DNA of 64,000 nt from Ashinkailepas kermadecensis (GCA_034440615.1 JAOTOM010004342.1:56001-120000), one strand, 5' to 3'; shown: positions 34,060 through 47,211, numbered from the stretch's first letter. Notes: generated by a model not told the origin, from the sequence alone. A program made the numbers and translations.

Positions 34060-34548
34060 ACACACATGTAGGATATTTTACACTAGGTAGGAAGAGACCG
34101 ATCCAATTTGGCAAAACGGACGGTTCTCCTTATAAATTGCGCTTGGTTTTCCCTTCTCAGGTTTTCCCAAGCTTTAACTCAAACATGCACCTACACACAC
34201 AAGGTCGGGCCCGACGCCTACAACTCGCCCTGGGCGCCGGGCCTCCGCTTCGCCTTTCAGGTCGCAGGTGGGCAGTGGAGCCTCTCTGCAGGTTACGATG
34301 CTGTCCACCCTCCAAGTGTTCTTCTGATTGTCGTGTATGTATGTATGTATGTCCGTGCATGAACCTGTATGCTATGTATGTATCGGCCCATTACGCCACG
34401 TTCTTTGTTTGCCGGCGTCTCCTCTTTCCTCTCTTGCTTCTTTGATATAACCGGATGCCACATAAGCCGGATTAACGTAACCATTTCTTTAACGTAGCAA
34501 ATCTCTAGCGGATGGCACTCTGCCTCTGCTAAAGATGGAAAAAATGGT
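34060..34548 (-). repeat. Dispersed repeat, copy 2 (inverted relative to 24028)
   Basis: Complement aligns with 24028-24545 end to end, about 10 kb away. It carries a GTAT tetranucleotide stretch at 34335-34350, matching the ACAT stretch of copy 1. It lies just past the retrotransposon 3' region. Confidence 0.75.
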
Positions 34549-36337
34549 ACTATCTATCTACAGAGAGTGGGATACACTCCTGGATGCCGGCTGTAGTATT
34601 GTATGAGTGCGTTTGAAATCGCCAGGGAAGGCAGTAGTATTGTTTTCTTGAACCACAACAATGCAGTGCATGTCGCGTGCTACTGACTGCAGTACGCCAT
34701 CAGAACGTGAGTTAACAGCTATATCCGGCTCACTCTGGTGCGCCATGTATGCCACAATGGGTGTGTAGGTATCTACCAATCTCTGTAAGGATGAAGCTAC
34801 ATATGGAATATGTTGCTTGGTGAATATCATCTTGGAAGTTCCACACGCTCAGTTACAACAGGGTGGTGGCAGGGACCTAGGTTGCATACAAGATTGATGA
34901 CGACTATAAATGGAAAGGGCAGTGAAATAATTCCAGCCCAAGATAATTCTACATGTGCTTGACATTAAAAGTGCATGCGAGAATGAGTATCACGACATAT
35001 TTGCTAATTATTATCATCACATATGTTTGAGACAATTAATAGCACTCTATATCAGCTAATCCCAATAATTTTATAATACAAAGTTATAATTGGATAACAG
35101 AAGAAAGTAGGATTATATTTGTTCGATTTTCGTTTCCACGACAACAGTTGGGGATCCGTGTATCTTCACCAAACTCTGTCCAATCTTCTGCATAATCCGT
35201 ATCAAACGGATATCAGTACGAATATGCATTCCGTGTTAAGCTCCAGGTCACGCCACGTTAGCATTAAATGAAAAAAAATAATGACGTATAATCAACTTCT
35301 TTCAAAATTGCTTTTCGGTCACACAGTCATCTACTGATCACCTAGCCCGGATATGTTTAGCACGGTTTCATGTGCACTGTGTTTTGAACACACGAGATCT
35401 CGGGGTCACGTGCCCACCGTTGTGACCTCGGGTGTGACGCCAGTTTGAGTGAGCACCGTCAAAACACCACACGTGCTGGGTTTGCGTCGGATTTTTGTTG
35501 CCAGATCTTGCAGGCCGAGCTGCAAGGTGGAGCGTACAGAACAGGCATAATGAGAAGCATAAAGTAGAGGCAACAAGTAAACTTAATATTGGCAACTCAA
35601 CAACTTTTTTTTAAATGATGCTGTTCAAGTCAGAAGGGTCAAACGTATACACACAGACAGCGATTGATCAGCCTAACGATCTATGCGAGATTGCACACAC
35701 CTCTGCTATCTCGAGGAAACTGCGACCTGGAGGGCAGCGAATTGTCGCTGTGAACGCGGCTATTGTGACTAAATTCTGGCAGGCTGTCTGCCGCTCCCGA
35801 TGTCGGTATCAGCTCGGTGTGGCTCGTATCATAAGGGAGCCCATGTCATTCCATTCTCCATATCTCAAGTTCAAGTGCAATTTTGCTTGAAAAAGTGTGC
35901 GAGTACTGCTCAAATATGGCCAAATGTGCACTTTACGTATAGGCACATGGAGTACTTATTGTTAATATGTCAATGATGCGCTAAACTGGAAAAGACAACC
36001 GCAAAATAATACAATATTGGGATGCGTTTTGGAGCACTTCTGATGTTTTGTTGCGATTCAATAATGTCGTATAATCCTGAAGTTTTCATCACTTTAGCCT
36101 TAATTGTTGTTGGCGAGGCTTTATAGAATCAGTCAGTACTAATCGCAAGCTTGTCGCATTCACCTTGAACTCAACTTCCGACCGGGAAATTCAAGTTCTA
36201 TAGCATAATTTTCATCGCGAGCTTGACATGCCCATAGTGTGGGTACATCCGCCTGGTGCCTGCCCCCCTCCCCCCTGACCTTGCTTGGCCACTTGCCAAC
36301 TGGCCAAGCAAGTTCTGGGTGTTAACAGCAAGCACGT
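34549..36337. other. AT-rich unique sequence, no gene seen
   Basis: Short frames only (the longest is 35615-35890, without recognisable domain). No repeats or RNA. Confidence 0.5.
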
Positions 36338-36415
36338 GAAACTGCTTGAACCCGTTCTGCCGAGACGCGAAGACCATTACAGGCCAGAGCTCGGTCTACT
36401 GAGCTTACCAAGCGG
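36338..36415 (-). mobile_element. Possible tRNA-derived SINE head
   Basis: Minus strand reads GGTAAGCTCAGTAGACCGAG (A-box-like), followed 40-50 bp later by ACGGGTTCAAGCAG (weak B-box). Spacing is plausible, but the B-box departs from consensus. Confidence 0.35.
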
Positions 36416-36547
36416 CCATCAACCAGTTGCCTCTCGATGTTAATTATCATGTATGACAAATTGTGTCTTTTAGGAACAAGCTGGCGAATTTGCATGGTAA
36501 TTAGCAAAGTAGCATTCGCCATGCGAACTCAGCAGCCACAAACAAAA

Positions 36548-36655
36548 TGGGAGGTCGGGCCCGGCCCGATCTAGGCTCGTTCATTTATGCAAAATTTGGG
36601 CATGGCCTCACCCCTAAAAGGCCCGGCCCTAAGCCTGTAGGGCCTCTTCGGGTCA
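36548..36655 (+). repeat. Dispersed GGGCCCGG-rich repeat, copy 1
   Basis: About 100 bp similar to the complement of 43163-43275, sharing CGGGCCCGGCCC-type ends, CTCGTTCAT and GGCCCGGCCCTAAGCC. Probably the remains of a short DNA transposon. Confidence 0.6.
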
Positions 36656-36675
36656 ATTCGAGCTGTGCTCTGTAC

Positions 36676-36835
36676 GGTGGTGCGATTACTCCTACTCTAG
36701 GCAATTGTGTCATTGCTCCTACTCTAGGAAAGGATGCCATTGCTCCTACTCTAGACAATGGTGTCATTGTTCCTACTCTAGGCAATTGTGTCATTGCTCC
36801 TACTCTAGACAAGGATGTCATTGCTCCTAAGACTA
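36676..36835. repeat. 27-bp repeat (6 copies)
   Basis: Unit TCATTGCTCCTACTCTAGGC plus AATTGTG. Related copies occur at 39545-39630. Confidence 0.92.
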
Positions 36836-37440
36836 GCGGATCTAGTGGGCCACGGTGGCTATGCACCCTTCCCCTTCCCAAACGGCCTGAAGGGGGCAAA
36901 CTATATTTTGGCCCCGATCAAATGGACCTGTAAAATGACCTTAAGATATCAGTTTGATATCACATACCAACACAAATTCTCCCCACCTCTCCCCCCCCCC
37001 CCCCCGAAAAAAAAACATGTAAGGAGACTACAGCATAATATGCACGAGTATGAAGAATTTGGTCGGGATCGGCGAAGTTGCTCCTTAAAATATGAAAAAT
37101 TTGTGGATCACCAGGAGTTCAGCTACATAGCATGCCAAAGTAGACCTTGACACATACGGAAACTTGAGTTCATCAAAATACAAGAAGCTGAATGTGCAAC
37201 GGTGTCCGAGATACAATGCAACTAATTTAAAATACATATCCAAAGCACTCCGCCAATCCAAACACCCTGTCTCGCCCCTGCTGCATCAGCGGCGTTCTTA
37301 AAATTAGTGTAATTGTATTTTTATAGTTGTTGAAAATAGCACAGAGGAGACACTGCTCATCGTGAGCAGCAATTACAACACAACAACAAGCTTCTGCTGC
37401 TTGGGAAGTGTTTGCAGAGCACCGCCACTTGTGGCGCTGG
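36836..37440. other. Unique spacer, no gene seen
   Basis: Includes a C-run at about 36990-37007. Nothing else. Confidence 0.5.
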
Positions 37441-38480
37441 TATGTGTTAAGGGCATTAAGTCGCACCGAGACACGGAAAGCGACCCGGGCTCGGACAAAT
37501 TTAGAAGAGGTCTCGAAAAATTGCGTCTAGCCCAGACAATTCGCATCTGGGCCCAGACAACTCACGTTGCAGCCCAGAAAACTCGCGCCTGGGCCCCAAA
37601 AAGTGCGTGGGGGCTCTCCGAGAAAAGTCGCACCTGAGCTCCTAAAATCGCGGTGGGGCCAAAAAATATCCGTCAGGGGTATAAAATTGCATCGGCGATT
37701 CTAAGTAATTATAATTAAGTAGGCTCCCCAAAAATCGCAACATTGTTCCAGACAATTAATCCGGGGTCACGAACAAGTAAACAGGGACCCCAAAAAATAA
37801 ATCCTGGCCTAGACAATCGCCATGGACATCATCACTCCAGAGTCCCCCAAAACGCGTAGGATCCCCAAAAAAAGTCCCGGGCCCGCAAAAAAATCGCGTT
37901 GGGACATAAAGATCGCGATGGGAACCGGAAAAGCGATCCGGGCTCACCACAGATACAGATGAGGTCCAAAAAAATCGCGTCGAGCCCAGAAAACTCGACT
38001 CGGGACTCCGACAACTCGCTACGGGCCACGAAAACTCGTCTGGATCACAACATTCGCGCCTGAACCCCAACAAATCTATCGAGGGTCTCAATCATTCCCG
38101 TCAGGACCCTAAGTATACCCAGCGGTGCCCTCAAAGCAACTTTAGACCCGAAAACCCACCGGAACCCTTCAAAACGCACCGGTTCCGGGAAAAAAGCGAC
38201 AGTAGTTTACAATATGAGCCAGAGCCCCAAAACAAACACACCGGAAGCCCTCAAAGACACACCGGAGACCCTCGAAACACGCTGGGATCCCCAAGGCACA
38301 CCGTGGCTGCAAACATGGCATGATGATCTCAAAAACAGGCCGGGCCCGTAAAAAGGGGCATAGTCATAAAGATGCGCCGAAGCAGCAAATAAACACATTG
38401 GGGGCTTCGAAAACGCACCGGTCCGTAAAAACAACGTGAGTCCACAACAATAAGGAAGGAAATAAACACACCGGGACTAA
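37441..38480. repeat. Ancient, highly degenerate tandem array (about 30 bp)
   Basis: Repeated phrases such as GCCCAGACAACTCGC, GCCCAGAAAACTCGC, GGCCCCAAAAAGTGCG and CCTCAAAGACACACCGG recur at about 28-34 bp with heavy divergence. It reads as an old minisatellite, distinct in age from the clean arrays elsewhere. Confidence 0.6.
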
Positions 38481-38629
38481 ACAAACGAGCTGGGTGCTTA
38501 AATGTACGCTGTGGCCCCAAACCACATGAATAAACGAAAAATCGCAACGAGTCCTAAAAAGAATACCGCACGAGCCCGCGCATCTGTCCCGTAACCAATC
38601 TGTGGGCATATTTAAACAAAACATGAGGT

Positions 38630-38635
<6 letters not shown>

Positions 38636-38706
<71 letters not shown>

Positions 38707-38721
38707 CAGACACAGAGAGAG

Positions 38722-38777
<56 letters not shown>
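38636..38777. repeat. (CA)n then (TA)n compound microsatellite
   Basis: CA to about 38691, TATA and a short GACACAGAGAGAGA break, then TA to 38777. Confidence 0.97.
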
Positions 38778-38781
<4 letters not shown>

Positions 38782-39387
38782 GCTTAGAGAGGTATCTGGA
38801 TTCCTTTTCCTCCAGAACATGTTGGAAAAAAAGAAATAATTTTGACTTGACGTCATCGACCAAATCGAATTTTCCCACCGAATCATGATACGAAACATTC
38901 TATGACATCAAGTATGGCCCAATACCATCATATGGTAGCAATCATCAAAACGTAAGGGGCCTAGCAGAAACCTCAGAAAACGCAGATACGTACCTACGAA
39001 GTGTGTCGAATGTGACGAATGCGCAAGGCGGTATACACGTACACAAGCATGGACGTAGTGATGACTGAGCGTTACTGACGCAATGCGTGAAATTGGTTAT
39101 TTTAACCGTTTAAAGTTGATTGTACTGGTGTAGGCTCAGCATTGAGAGCTGACTGATCAAGAGAAAACAGAAGAAAACCTTCAACAAGGGGAGTGGGTTC
39201 AATTCTGATGACTTATAAATGTTGGTAGTAGGTTGGGCCCCACTCCACAGAAGAAAAAATATTGTTGTCATTAATTATTTTACTTAAAAATGACCCCCTT
39301 TGGAAAGATAGCGGTCGAAGTCTGGTGACGTTTAAACAATGACGGTAGTTAAAGGTTTGGTACCCTCCAAATACGTTTCCTTCTCCC
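38778..39387. other. Unique sequence, no gene seen
   Basis: Only a CRE-like TGACGTCA at 38848-38855 is notable. Confidence 0.5.
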
Positions 39388-39560
39388 CAGTGGCGCAGCC
39401 AGGGGGAGGGGGCGGGGCCCCCGCTTTAGCAACCAAAAATACACTAAATCATCCATAGCCTTCCCTGAGGAAAAACCTAGGTACACCATTGAGGGGTAGG
39501 GTTAGGCCGCCTCTGACAGTTTCCTCCCCCAAACCGGTGGGCTAGATCCTGCAGTGACTC
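39388..39560. mobile_element. hAT-like MITE, boundaries uncertain
   Basis: Left end CAGTGGCGCAGCCAGGGGG. Right end, read inward, CACTGCAGGATCTAGCCCACC. The right end shares AAACCGGTGGGCT with the 17.6-kb MITE. No matching 8-bp duplication was found, so the edges are approximate. Confidence 0.5.
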
Positions 39561-39635
39561 CTACTCTGGACGAGGGAGTCATTACTCCTACTCTAAATAT
39601 GCGTGTGATTGATCCTACTCTAAACGAGAGGATGA
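39545..39635. repeat. Diverged 27-bp repeat (3 copies), related to 36676-36835
   Basis: Copies of TGACTCCTACTCTGGACGAG, TCATTACTCCTACTCTAAA and TGATCCTACTCTAAACGAG. Confidence 0.7.
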
Positions 39636-40169
39636 TTATATCGAAGTTGGCAGATCGTCACATAGATGTTACGCAGTATGCGATAATTATTACAACAATG
39701 CGTGATCCATAATACCTACAAGAATGAGAGACAGAAATGAAGGACAAAGCTTAATATAGTAGAAGTTCGCTGAAGCCAGTTCAATCGGTACACACTGACA
39801 AAGACGTAGAAGAGGGTGGAGATCCAGGCTTGGACACATTTTCGGCATTCGTCATCCCCAAGGCGGATCAAGGTAAGAAGTGGGAAGAAGCGAAAGAACA
39901 AGGGGGCGGATGCGTGACCTCCTCGGGAGTCAGTGCACCACTGCCCGTTTTTTTCGCAGTTGAAATGCGCGCGCGCCAAAAGCGCGGAAGTCCAACAGTG
40001 CCACCTATATTGGACATGAGCACCTAGTGCTCCAACACTCCGCTTGGTGCTAAATGAAACAACCAGTTGGCTGGGTGTCCTGTTTAGTGTTTAGTTATTT
40101 TTGGTAGACGTTTTCTAATTAGTAGTGCTTCGGTTGTTTTTCTGTCGGCTGAGTCCTTTCATCTGCTCA
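39636..40169. other. Unique spacer, no gene seen
   Basis: Nothing recognised. Confidence 0.5.
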
Positions 40170-41150
40170 GAGTGGTGATGTGTAGGTGTCCAGCTGTGTG
40201 GTGATGTGTAGATGTCCAGTTGTGTGGTGATGTGTAGGTGACCAGCTGTGTGGTGATGTGTAGATGTCCAGTTGTGTGGTGATGTGCAGGTGTCCAGCTG
40301 TGTGGTGATGTGTAGGTGACCAGCTGTGTGGTGATGTGCAGGTGTCCAGCTGTGTGGTGATGTGTAGGTGTCCAGCTGTGTGGTGATGTGCAGGTGTCCA
40401 GCTGTGTGGTGATGTACAGGTGTCCAGCTGGTGATGTGTGGTGACGTGTGGGTGATGTGCAGGTGTCCAGCTTGTGGTGGTGTAGCAGCTGTGTGGTGAT
40501 GTGTAGGTGTCCAGCTGTGTGGTGATGTGTAGGTGTCCAGCTGTGTGGTGATGTGCAGATGACCAGCTGTGTGGTGATGTAGGTGTCCAGCTGTGTGGTG
40601 TGTAGGTGTCCAGCTGTGTGGTGATGTGAGGTTGTGTGGTGATGTGTAGGTGTCCAGCTGTGTGGTGATGTGCAGGTGTCCAGCTGTGTGGTGATGTGTA
40701 GGTGTCCAGCTGTGTGGTGATGTGCAGATGACCAGCTGTGTGGTGATGTGTAGGTGTCCAGCTGTGTGGTGATGTGCAGGTGTCCAGCTGTGTGGTGATG
40801 TGCAGGTGTCCAGCTGTGTGGTGATGTGTAGGTGTCCAGCTGTGTGGTGATGTGCAGGTGACCAGCTGTGTGGTGATGTGTAGGTGTCCAGCTGTGTGGT
40901 GATGTGCAGGTGTCCAGCTGTGTGGTGATGTGTAGGTGACCAGCTGTGTGGTGATGTGTAGGTGACCAGCTGTGTGGTGATGTGCAGGTGTCCAGCTGTG
41001 TGGTAATGTGTAGGTGTCCAGCTGTGTGGTAATGTGTAGGTGACCAGCTGTGTGGTGATGTGTAGGTGTCCAGCTGTGTGGTGATGTGCAGGTGACCAGC
41101 TGTGTGGTGATGTGCAGGTGTACAGCTGTGTGGTGATGTCCAGCCAACGT
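40170..41150. repeat. 26-bp minisatellite (about 37 copies)
   Basis: Unit GTGTCCAGCTGTGTGGTGAT plus GTGTAG, with GTGCAG and GTGACCAG variants and several truncated copies at 40425-40640. Minus frames of 335-440 residues (His/Thr/Ser-rich) follow from the repeat. One continues into unique sequence to 41437 with a Cys-rich start but has no recognisable domain. Confidence 0.96.
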
Positions 41151-43162
41151 TGCATGGGGATGACAATGCTCAGCGTGGTCACCAAGTGTGTTGCCGGTGG
41201 TTTTATTGGCATCGTCACGTTCGTGTTGGTTGAAGCGAAGTCGCACGTTGCACTTTGTCTCTCCGATTCAGATTTGGTCACACAAGTCACATTTGACTTA
41301 ATACACCACATTTTAATGGTGCATCGATTATGCATGCCCGATTGGCAAATGGCGCATGTACGTGGGCAGAGGCGGCATAGCGTTGACACGCAAATAGGGG
41401 CGAGCCGGGAAGGGGCCTCCATCCCTGTGAGCCTCATCCCTGGGGACCTCCAGAGGGTCTTCCTACCGGAGGGAGAGTGGCCTTCCCGCTGTTACTAAAC
41501 CTAAGGACATGCCCCAGTACTGGTATCTGATATCTTGCGAATGGTGTCAAGCTCACGTAAACAGTGGTTTGTTGTGTAATCGTGTGGAAGGCGTCGGGCA
41601 TGATCTACATGTAGTCCATGTAGTTCCGGATGGGGAGGGGAGGGGCCTCTGTATTCCCAGGGGGTCTCCTGTAATCCCACGGGACCTCCCACATTCCTAG
41701 TGTAGCCCTGCCGTTGTTCTGGATGGGGGTGATAATCGCCAGATATAATCCCAGGGAGCTTCCTGTAGTCCTAGGGTGCCTCATGAAATCCCAGGGAGTC
41801 TCCTGCAATCCAATGTTCTTCTGGTTCTTTTTCACCGGATTGCACCGGCGCTTTTTCCGCATACCGTCACACATGCATGTGATGCAAGTGCATCTTGAAA
41901 TGTACATTTTGCGCAAGTGGTTGCCGCCTATCAGTTAGCTTCTGCATTGATTCGTTCTTGGTTGCAGTGCAATGATTGCAGTTTCGGTTTCATGCATTCT
42001 CCTGAATTTCACCAGTGACACTTCCATTTCCCCGTATTTTACTAATTATTATGAACTGCTTCGCGAGAAATGGCACAAAGTTGACAATGTCAGTTGCACC
42101 TACGCATCCAAACAGTATGTACTCTATGCATAGATTCGGGTTCGTTCCGTTGTTTAAACACAAATTGGGCGTCAGTACATTCCAAAACTGCGACACCGTT
42201 CTGCATTCCGCTATGAAATGTGTGATAGTATCGATGTGGGAACAAAATTGGCATTCTGGCGAATCACAAATTGTTCGGTCGTAGCGGAAATTTTGCGTGC
42301 AAACAAATCGATGTAATATCTGAAAATGCGTATGTTAAAGTGTCGTTGATTTTGTATAATTATATTGTAGAGCATACATTTTCTCCCATATCTGCCCTCT
42401 GAATTGAAAGTTCTCTTCGTCCCACTGTATTTGACATCGTCGTTTTACTGATTTCGACAGCAGCATTTCGTAGATGATGGAACATTCCATTTATTTTGCT
42501 TCTATTACTAAGCTGTTCTCATCTTCAAAACGATCCCATATTAATTTGATGCCATTCCCATAGAGAGATGGTACAAATATCGGCCGTTGACTTCCCTTGC
42601 CATCTTAAGAGGACCACTGGTCCCTGGCTCCCTCGTTCCGCCGGCCGTTTGTGCGGACCACCTGGGCACAGAGACAGTTCCAATGCGAGCTGAACGTTTT
42701 TCTGTGTGTTTTGTTTTACTCCGCAACTTCCAAAGATATGTCTGATTATCGTACAGTCTATTGGACGTGCTTGCATAGTGTATGGTCAATACACCGAAGT
42801 GACACAACTGTTCCTTTTCCACGTTGGCTGACCTCGATTTGCTGCTCCTGCCGTTGCCATTCAGCACATCGTTGTCAAGACGGGAGAAGAGGTGCTCAGA
42901 ATAGCCAGGAAAGCATGTCGACTTTTGTTGATGCTCCTGTTAGGTGTCTGTGCAGCTTGCATCCTCAACAAGCTGTTAGTGCTAGGTGCATCTCAAGACA
43001 TATCGGCTGCTAGCAGTAGCTGCGATCTGAGAACAGTTTTTTTTTCACAGTTGAGCTGGTTGTGCTGACAGCTGGGGCAAAACACTAGACGCGACCGTCG
43101 GATTAGTGTTCCATGACTTCCGTGGGCAGCGTGCGGCAGCTGCCGTCACGGCCAGCTCTGCG
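41151..43162. other. Unique sequence; weak 18-22 bp repeat at 41640-41820
   Basis: 41640-41820 has degenerate copies of GGGTCTCCTGTAATCCCA. The remainder shows short frames only. No gene is established. Confidence 0.45.
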
Positions 43163-43275
43163 TGGCGAATAGGCCCGGGCAGGCCCTACGGGCTTAGGGC
43201 CGGGCCGCGACACGGGTAGGGCCGGGCCCATATCCTATATAGATGAACGTGCCTGGGCAGGGCCGGGCCTGATTT
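43163..43275 (-). repeat. Dispersed GGGCCCGG-rich repeat, copy 2
   Basis: Complement matches 36548-36655, with CGGGCCCGG-type sequence at both ends. Confidence 0.6.
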
Positions 43276-44211
43276 GTTACCTAGTTGTTTTTACTGCATT
43301 TTTTATGAAGGTTTAACCAACTTTTCTCCAAACACTACGATTGTTCCATACACCATAATTAACATTGAGATAGTTCATGAAATAAGACTCCTCAATAGGA
43401 GTTCACTACGTTATTCAACTTCAACAATATATTCGACAAATACGGTAAATATTCATAATAGCATACATGTGTCATAATGTTCTATTCTGCTTATTTCCAC
43501 CTTAATTGTTTGCTTTATTTCATTAATTTCATTGGTAATTATCAAAAGTATGGTGAATAGTTTATATATATATATATATATATATTTGGAAAAAACAATT
43601 AAAAGAGAACAATTTATGGAACAAATGTCTAAATGTAGGAAGTCCGCTCACATACTACAATGCATTCAGCAACAGTATTGCAGTACGACCCGAAATGCCA
43701 ACATACGTATATATTAGCTGACATAGAACTTAAATAACTGAAGCATATATTAGGTATCGAACCTAGCTTTACGCTGCTGGGGCTCTTTTCATGGCTTTAT
43801 ATCTTTAGAACTGGGAGAGATTGTCTGCAGTTAGTGATGGCAGTGCCGGCGGTGACATTTGCTTGGATGATGACATCTGCTCATATGTTATGCCCCACCT
43901 ACCTCTACTGCTTCAAGTATCTAAGCAAGTGCTTACATAGCTTGAGCACGTGACTTTTGTAAGGTAAACAGAGTCGAAACACTACAAACAAAACATTGGG
44001 AATTCACGCCATCCTCAGGGCAATTATGTTCTTGAAACATCGATGGTAGGTGCATGTCAAAAGTCCAAAATCATGGGAAGTACATTGACATCCATCCTTA
44101 AAGTCTAAGCTTTTCAAGTTTTACTCATGTAATAAAGTGACTAGCTGTTACATTCAGCTGTTCTATTACATAAAAGCAGTCGAAGAGTCAAAATATATAC
44201 CGTGTGGCTGA
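43276..44211. other. AT-rich unique sequence, no gene seen
   Basis: Includes a short TA run at 43564-43586. Confidence 0.5.
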
Positions 44212-45055
44212 TTAACCTGCCCGGTCTCGGGGGGGGGGGGGGAGGGTTGATATGCGCCCCCTATAAGGTTTTCCGCGGGTAGTGAAAGAACGGCGTGGGG
44301 CAGCGCGCCGAAATTTGGCATACCTTTTCCAACATCAATTTGGCATGTTATGTGAAAATTTTGAGGTCAAGTCATCTAGGATCAACGAGTTAGTCAAGGT
44401 CAAGTGATGTCACCTCTAGAAAAGTTCAACCAGTCGTCACGCTTTAACGGATAAAGATATTTTAATGACACTTTCAGCGTTCGCTTATCTGTTGAGAGGG
44501 AACAAAACGCACCAGAAGAAATTTTTATTTTGTTTTCTTTTTTGATGACATTAGTTTTGCATATTTGACTATTATGGCTAAAATCGAAGATTCTGACTAA
44601 AGTAAGTTTGTTATGCGGGCAAGTTGACTTCAAACAAAGTTTTGCTGTCCGCTCTATCCATTAGAAAAATACAAATTAAAGAAAATTGAAAACTCAACAT
44701 TTTGAATTTTCAAAAAGATGAAATTTTGATTTTTGTTTCGACACAAATTTTAGGGCAACGTTCAATTTCGCCCTCCTTTTCTGATTCCAAAATTGTTTTC
44801 TTTTTCAATACTCCCCCAAAATGAACTCCCCAGAGCCAAAAACATGAAGTCAGTTGTGAAAACATAGACCTCCTAGTGATGTCATTTTTGGGGGGTTAAA
44901 TTTTGGGGTGGTTTCTGGCCCTACTCGTCGAGCGCTTTCCGATGACATCTCTTTCGTTTTCGTGCGACGCTTAGTTTGGATATTATAGGTGGGTTTGTAT
45001 CAACCCCCTCCGATACGGTGTGTGAGGATCTGACCGGAAATACGGGGAGGATTAA
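44212..45055 (+). mobile_element. TTAA-flanked non-autonomous element, 844 bp
   Basis: TTAA at 44212-44215 and 45052-45055. The left end is single: CCTGCCCGGTCTCGGGGG. Read inward, the right end is TCCTCCCCGTATTTCCGG, then TCAGATCCTCACAC, then ACCGTATCGGAGGGGG, so the motif is doubled with a spacer. The interior is clearly homologous to 51000-51430 (GAATCGAAGATTCTG is near-shared, as are TTTCGTTTTC and TAGTTTGGATATTA). No ORF of note. Confidence 0.8.
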
Positions 45056-45068
45056 ATGCAAGAATTAA

Positions 45069-45283
45069 GCACCGCGGTATCTCAGAGTTTCAGTCTATTA
45101 CACGCTAATCACGGACAGACGTTTGAATTACGATATGATGCAGAGTCAGTGCATTGATAACTGTAGTCATTTGGCCACGGTATCTCAGAGCTTCAACCTA
45201 TTACACGCAAATCACGGACAGACGTTTGAAGTACGATATGATGCAGAGTCAGTGCATTGATAACTGTAGTCATTTGGCAGCCT
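45069..45283. repeat. Two-copy tandem duplication of about 105 bp
   Basis: 45069-45174 and 45175-45283 share GGTATCTCAGAG, TATTACACGC and GACAGACGTTTGAA with few differences. Confidence 0.92.
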
Positions 45284-47211
45284 ATCCAGAAAACAGCAAT
45301 CAGCTCAGAAATACTTTGTACGCTATGCTACTATTCAATGGGATGCACATGTATATCAAATCAAACGATGTGCTTAAGATGCTTCTCCAGTCCTGCTGTT
45401 CGCTTGCTGTCCATCCTAACTCGGATATCTTTAGCCAGTTTGTGTACGTGCACAATACATGAACTGCGCAAGAGCTAGGTTTGGCATAACCGCAGGCGTG
45501 ACTTTGCATGTGATGCTCGAAATATTCGGTCAGATCGGAATTCGACCCTGTTCAATCTGTGCTTATCATGCTTGCTTCGAGTAGGAGAGCAGCAATTAAA
45601 AGCTAGCTTTCTCGAACAAAAGTTGCATGCCCCATATTTGAGAGCTGTATGTGAATGTCATATGGTCCCAATATTTCAATTTCTTTAATTTTTATACACA
45701 TTTAACAACATCCACGGCTTAAATTGCAATAGTCCAGTGGCTTAATTGAGCTCATCTTGTCGAATAACAACCAGGTGAGTTTGTAGGACCTGCCTAGGCA
45801 TCTACTTATTGAGGTGGATACTGCATGGTGCAAACATGTGGGTCAGCATAACTTCACCTGTGCAATATTTTTTTTTTGCCATTGTGAATGTTACTTACTG
45901 AAAAACGTCACCTACAAGACCAACAGATGTATCCGGTCATGTTCTTGTAACTCATTATAATTGCTGTTTGTTTAAGGTAGAGAGTTTTCTTGTCCATTCT
46001 ACTGTTCGAACTACTGATATTATTGGATGATATGCAAACATCACTATGAGAGTATTTTAAGGCAAAACGTATCTGCTTACAAGACCAGATAACATTGACC
46101 ATGAAATCTTGAAGTTGCTGTGAATATCTCGCATGTCATGACGGGGCCCGGCTGGGTACCGTCTAACTTGACGGGCTTTGATAGTGTCGGTGACGAAGGT
46201 ACCTTCTAGCAGTACCTTTAGTATCAAATTAGGTAACCCAGCCATAGCTGTATATGTCCTCAATTGCCAGCCGCTGTACGGCCACATCGCAGTCGCTGGT
46301 ACGGCGCGCTCAGCCCCTGAGCCAGCGTCCATGTGCCGATGGCCGTCCGACTGCTCCTCATGGCTTCCGCCGGGTATGGCGGGTCATGTGGTACGGCCGC
46401 CCGTCAGTGATGTGTGGAGGCGCCCAGGTGCTAGAAACGTGCTAGACAGACGAAAAAAAACGGACGTGTTGGGTGGGGCACGATCTCGCGATTGACACCC
46501 GAATGTTCTACCTGGAGCTGATAGGTGACCCTCCGAGTCAAGTCGAATTCAAATTATCGCAAAATCGAGACTTTCACAAGTTGATCGCAAACACCTCCTA
46601 AACGGAAACATATTTATTTTTAATTGACATCAGGGTGATTGTCGAATGGCATACATCAAGCTCCATTTCAATCATAGGTCACGGGTCAGATCAGACCAAG
46701 GGCCGACCCTGCATTTGAAAACGTGATATAATGTTGGCTAAAACCACTGCTTCCGCCCACCCAATGTCATAATGGACGACACAATCAGACTTAGGACTTA
46801 TAGGTCACCTTATATATCCCGTCAAGCTAAAAAAATGGTTATCCGAGATCAACATAGGTCCATGACCTTGAATGACCTTGGCATGATGGAGGGGCAATAA
46901 TCGGATATCAATCCAGTCATCTATTAGCATAAGCCGAACAATATGTATTTCTTTAGGCCACAATGTCATGTCAAGATGCGATGATCAGCGATTTCCTTAA
47001 AAAGATGGACGCAGTTGTTCCCCTTAATGACGTCATAGCTTCGTGACGTGACACGACCTGACAAAACACTACTAAATGCCTTGTAAGTACGCCCCAGGGG
47101 AAGTTATAATTTTACAGAGTTCCGCTGAACGGTTTGGAGGCTATCCACAACAAACTTAGGGGGGTCGCTCCCCCGCCCCACCACTGGCGAAGCTCAGAAG
47201 AGACTGTCTAC
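45284..47211. other. Unique, with a possible TTAA-type remnant at about 46465-47190
   Basis: 46540-47190 has the texture of the TTAA elements (AGGTCA half-sites near 46675, 46848 and 46870, and a C/G-rich end at 47158-47180), but matched ends were not found. No gene is seen. A CRE-like TGACGTCA lies at 47028-47035. Confidence 0.35.

Noticed and set aside
40115..41437. 440-codon minus-strand frame with Cys-rich start
   Set aside because: Most of it is the 26-bp array; the short unique part shows no recognisable domain or start context.
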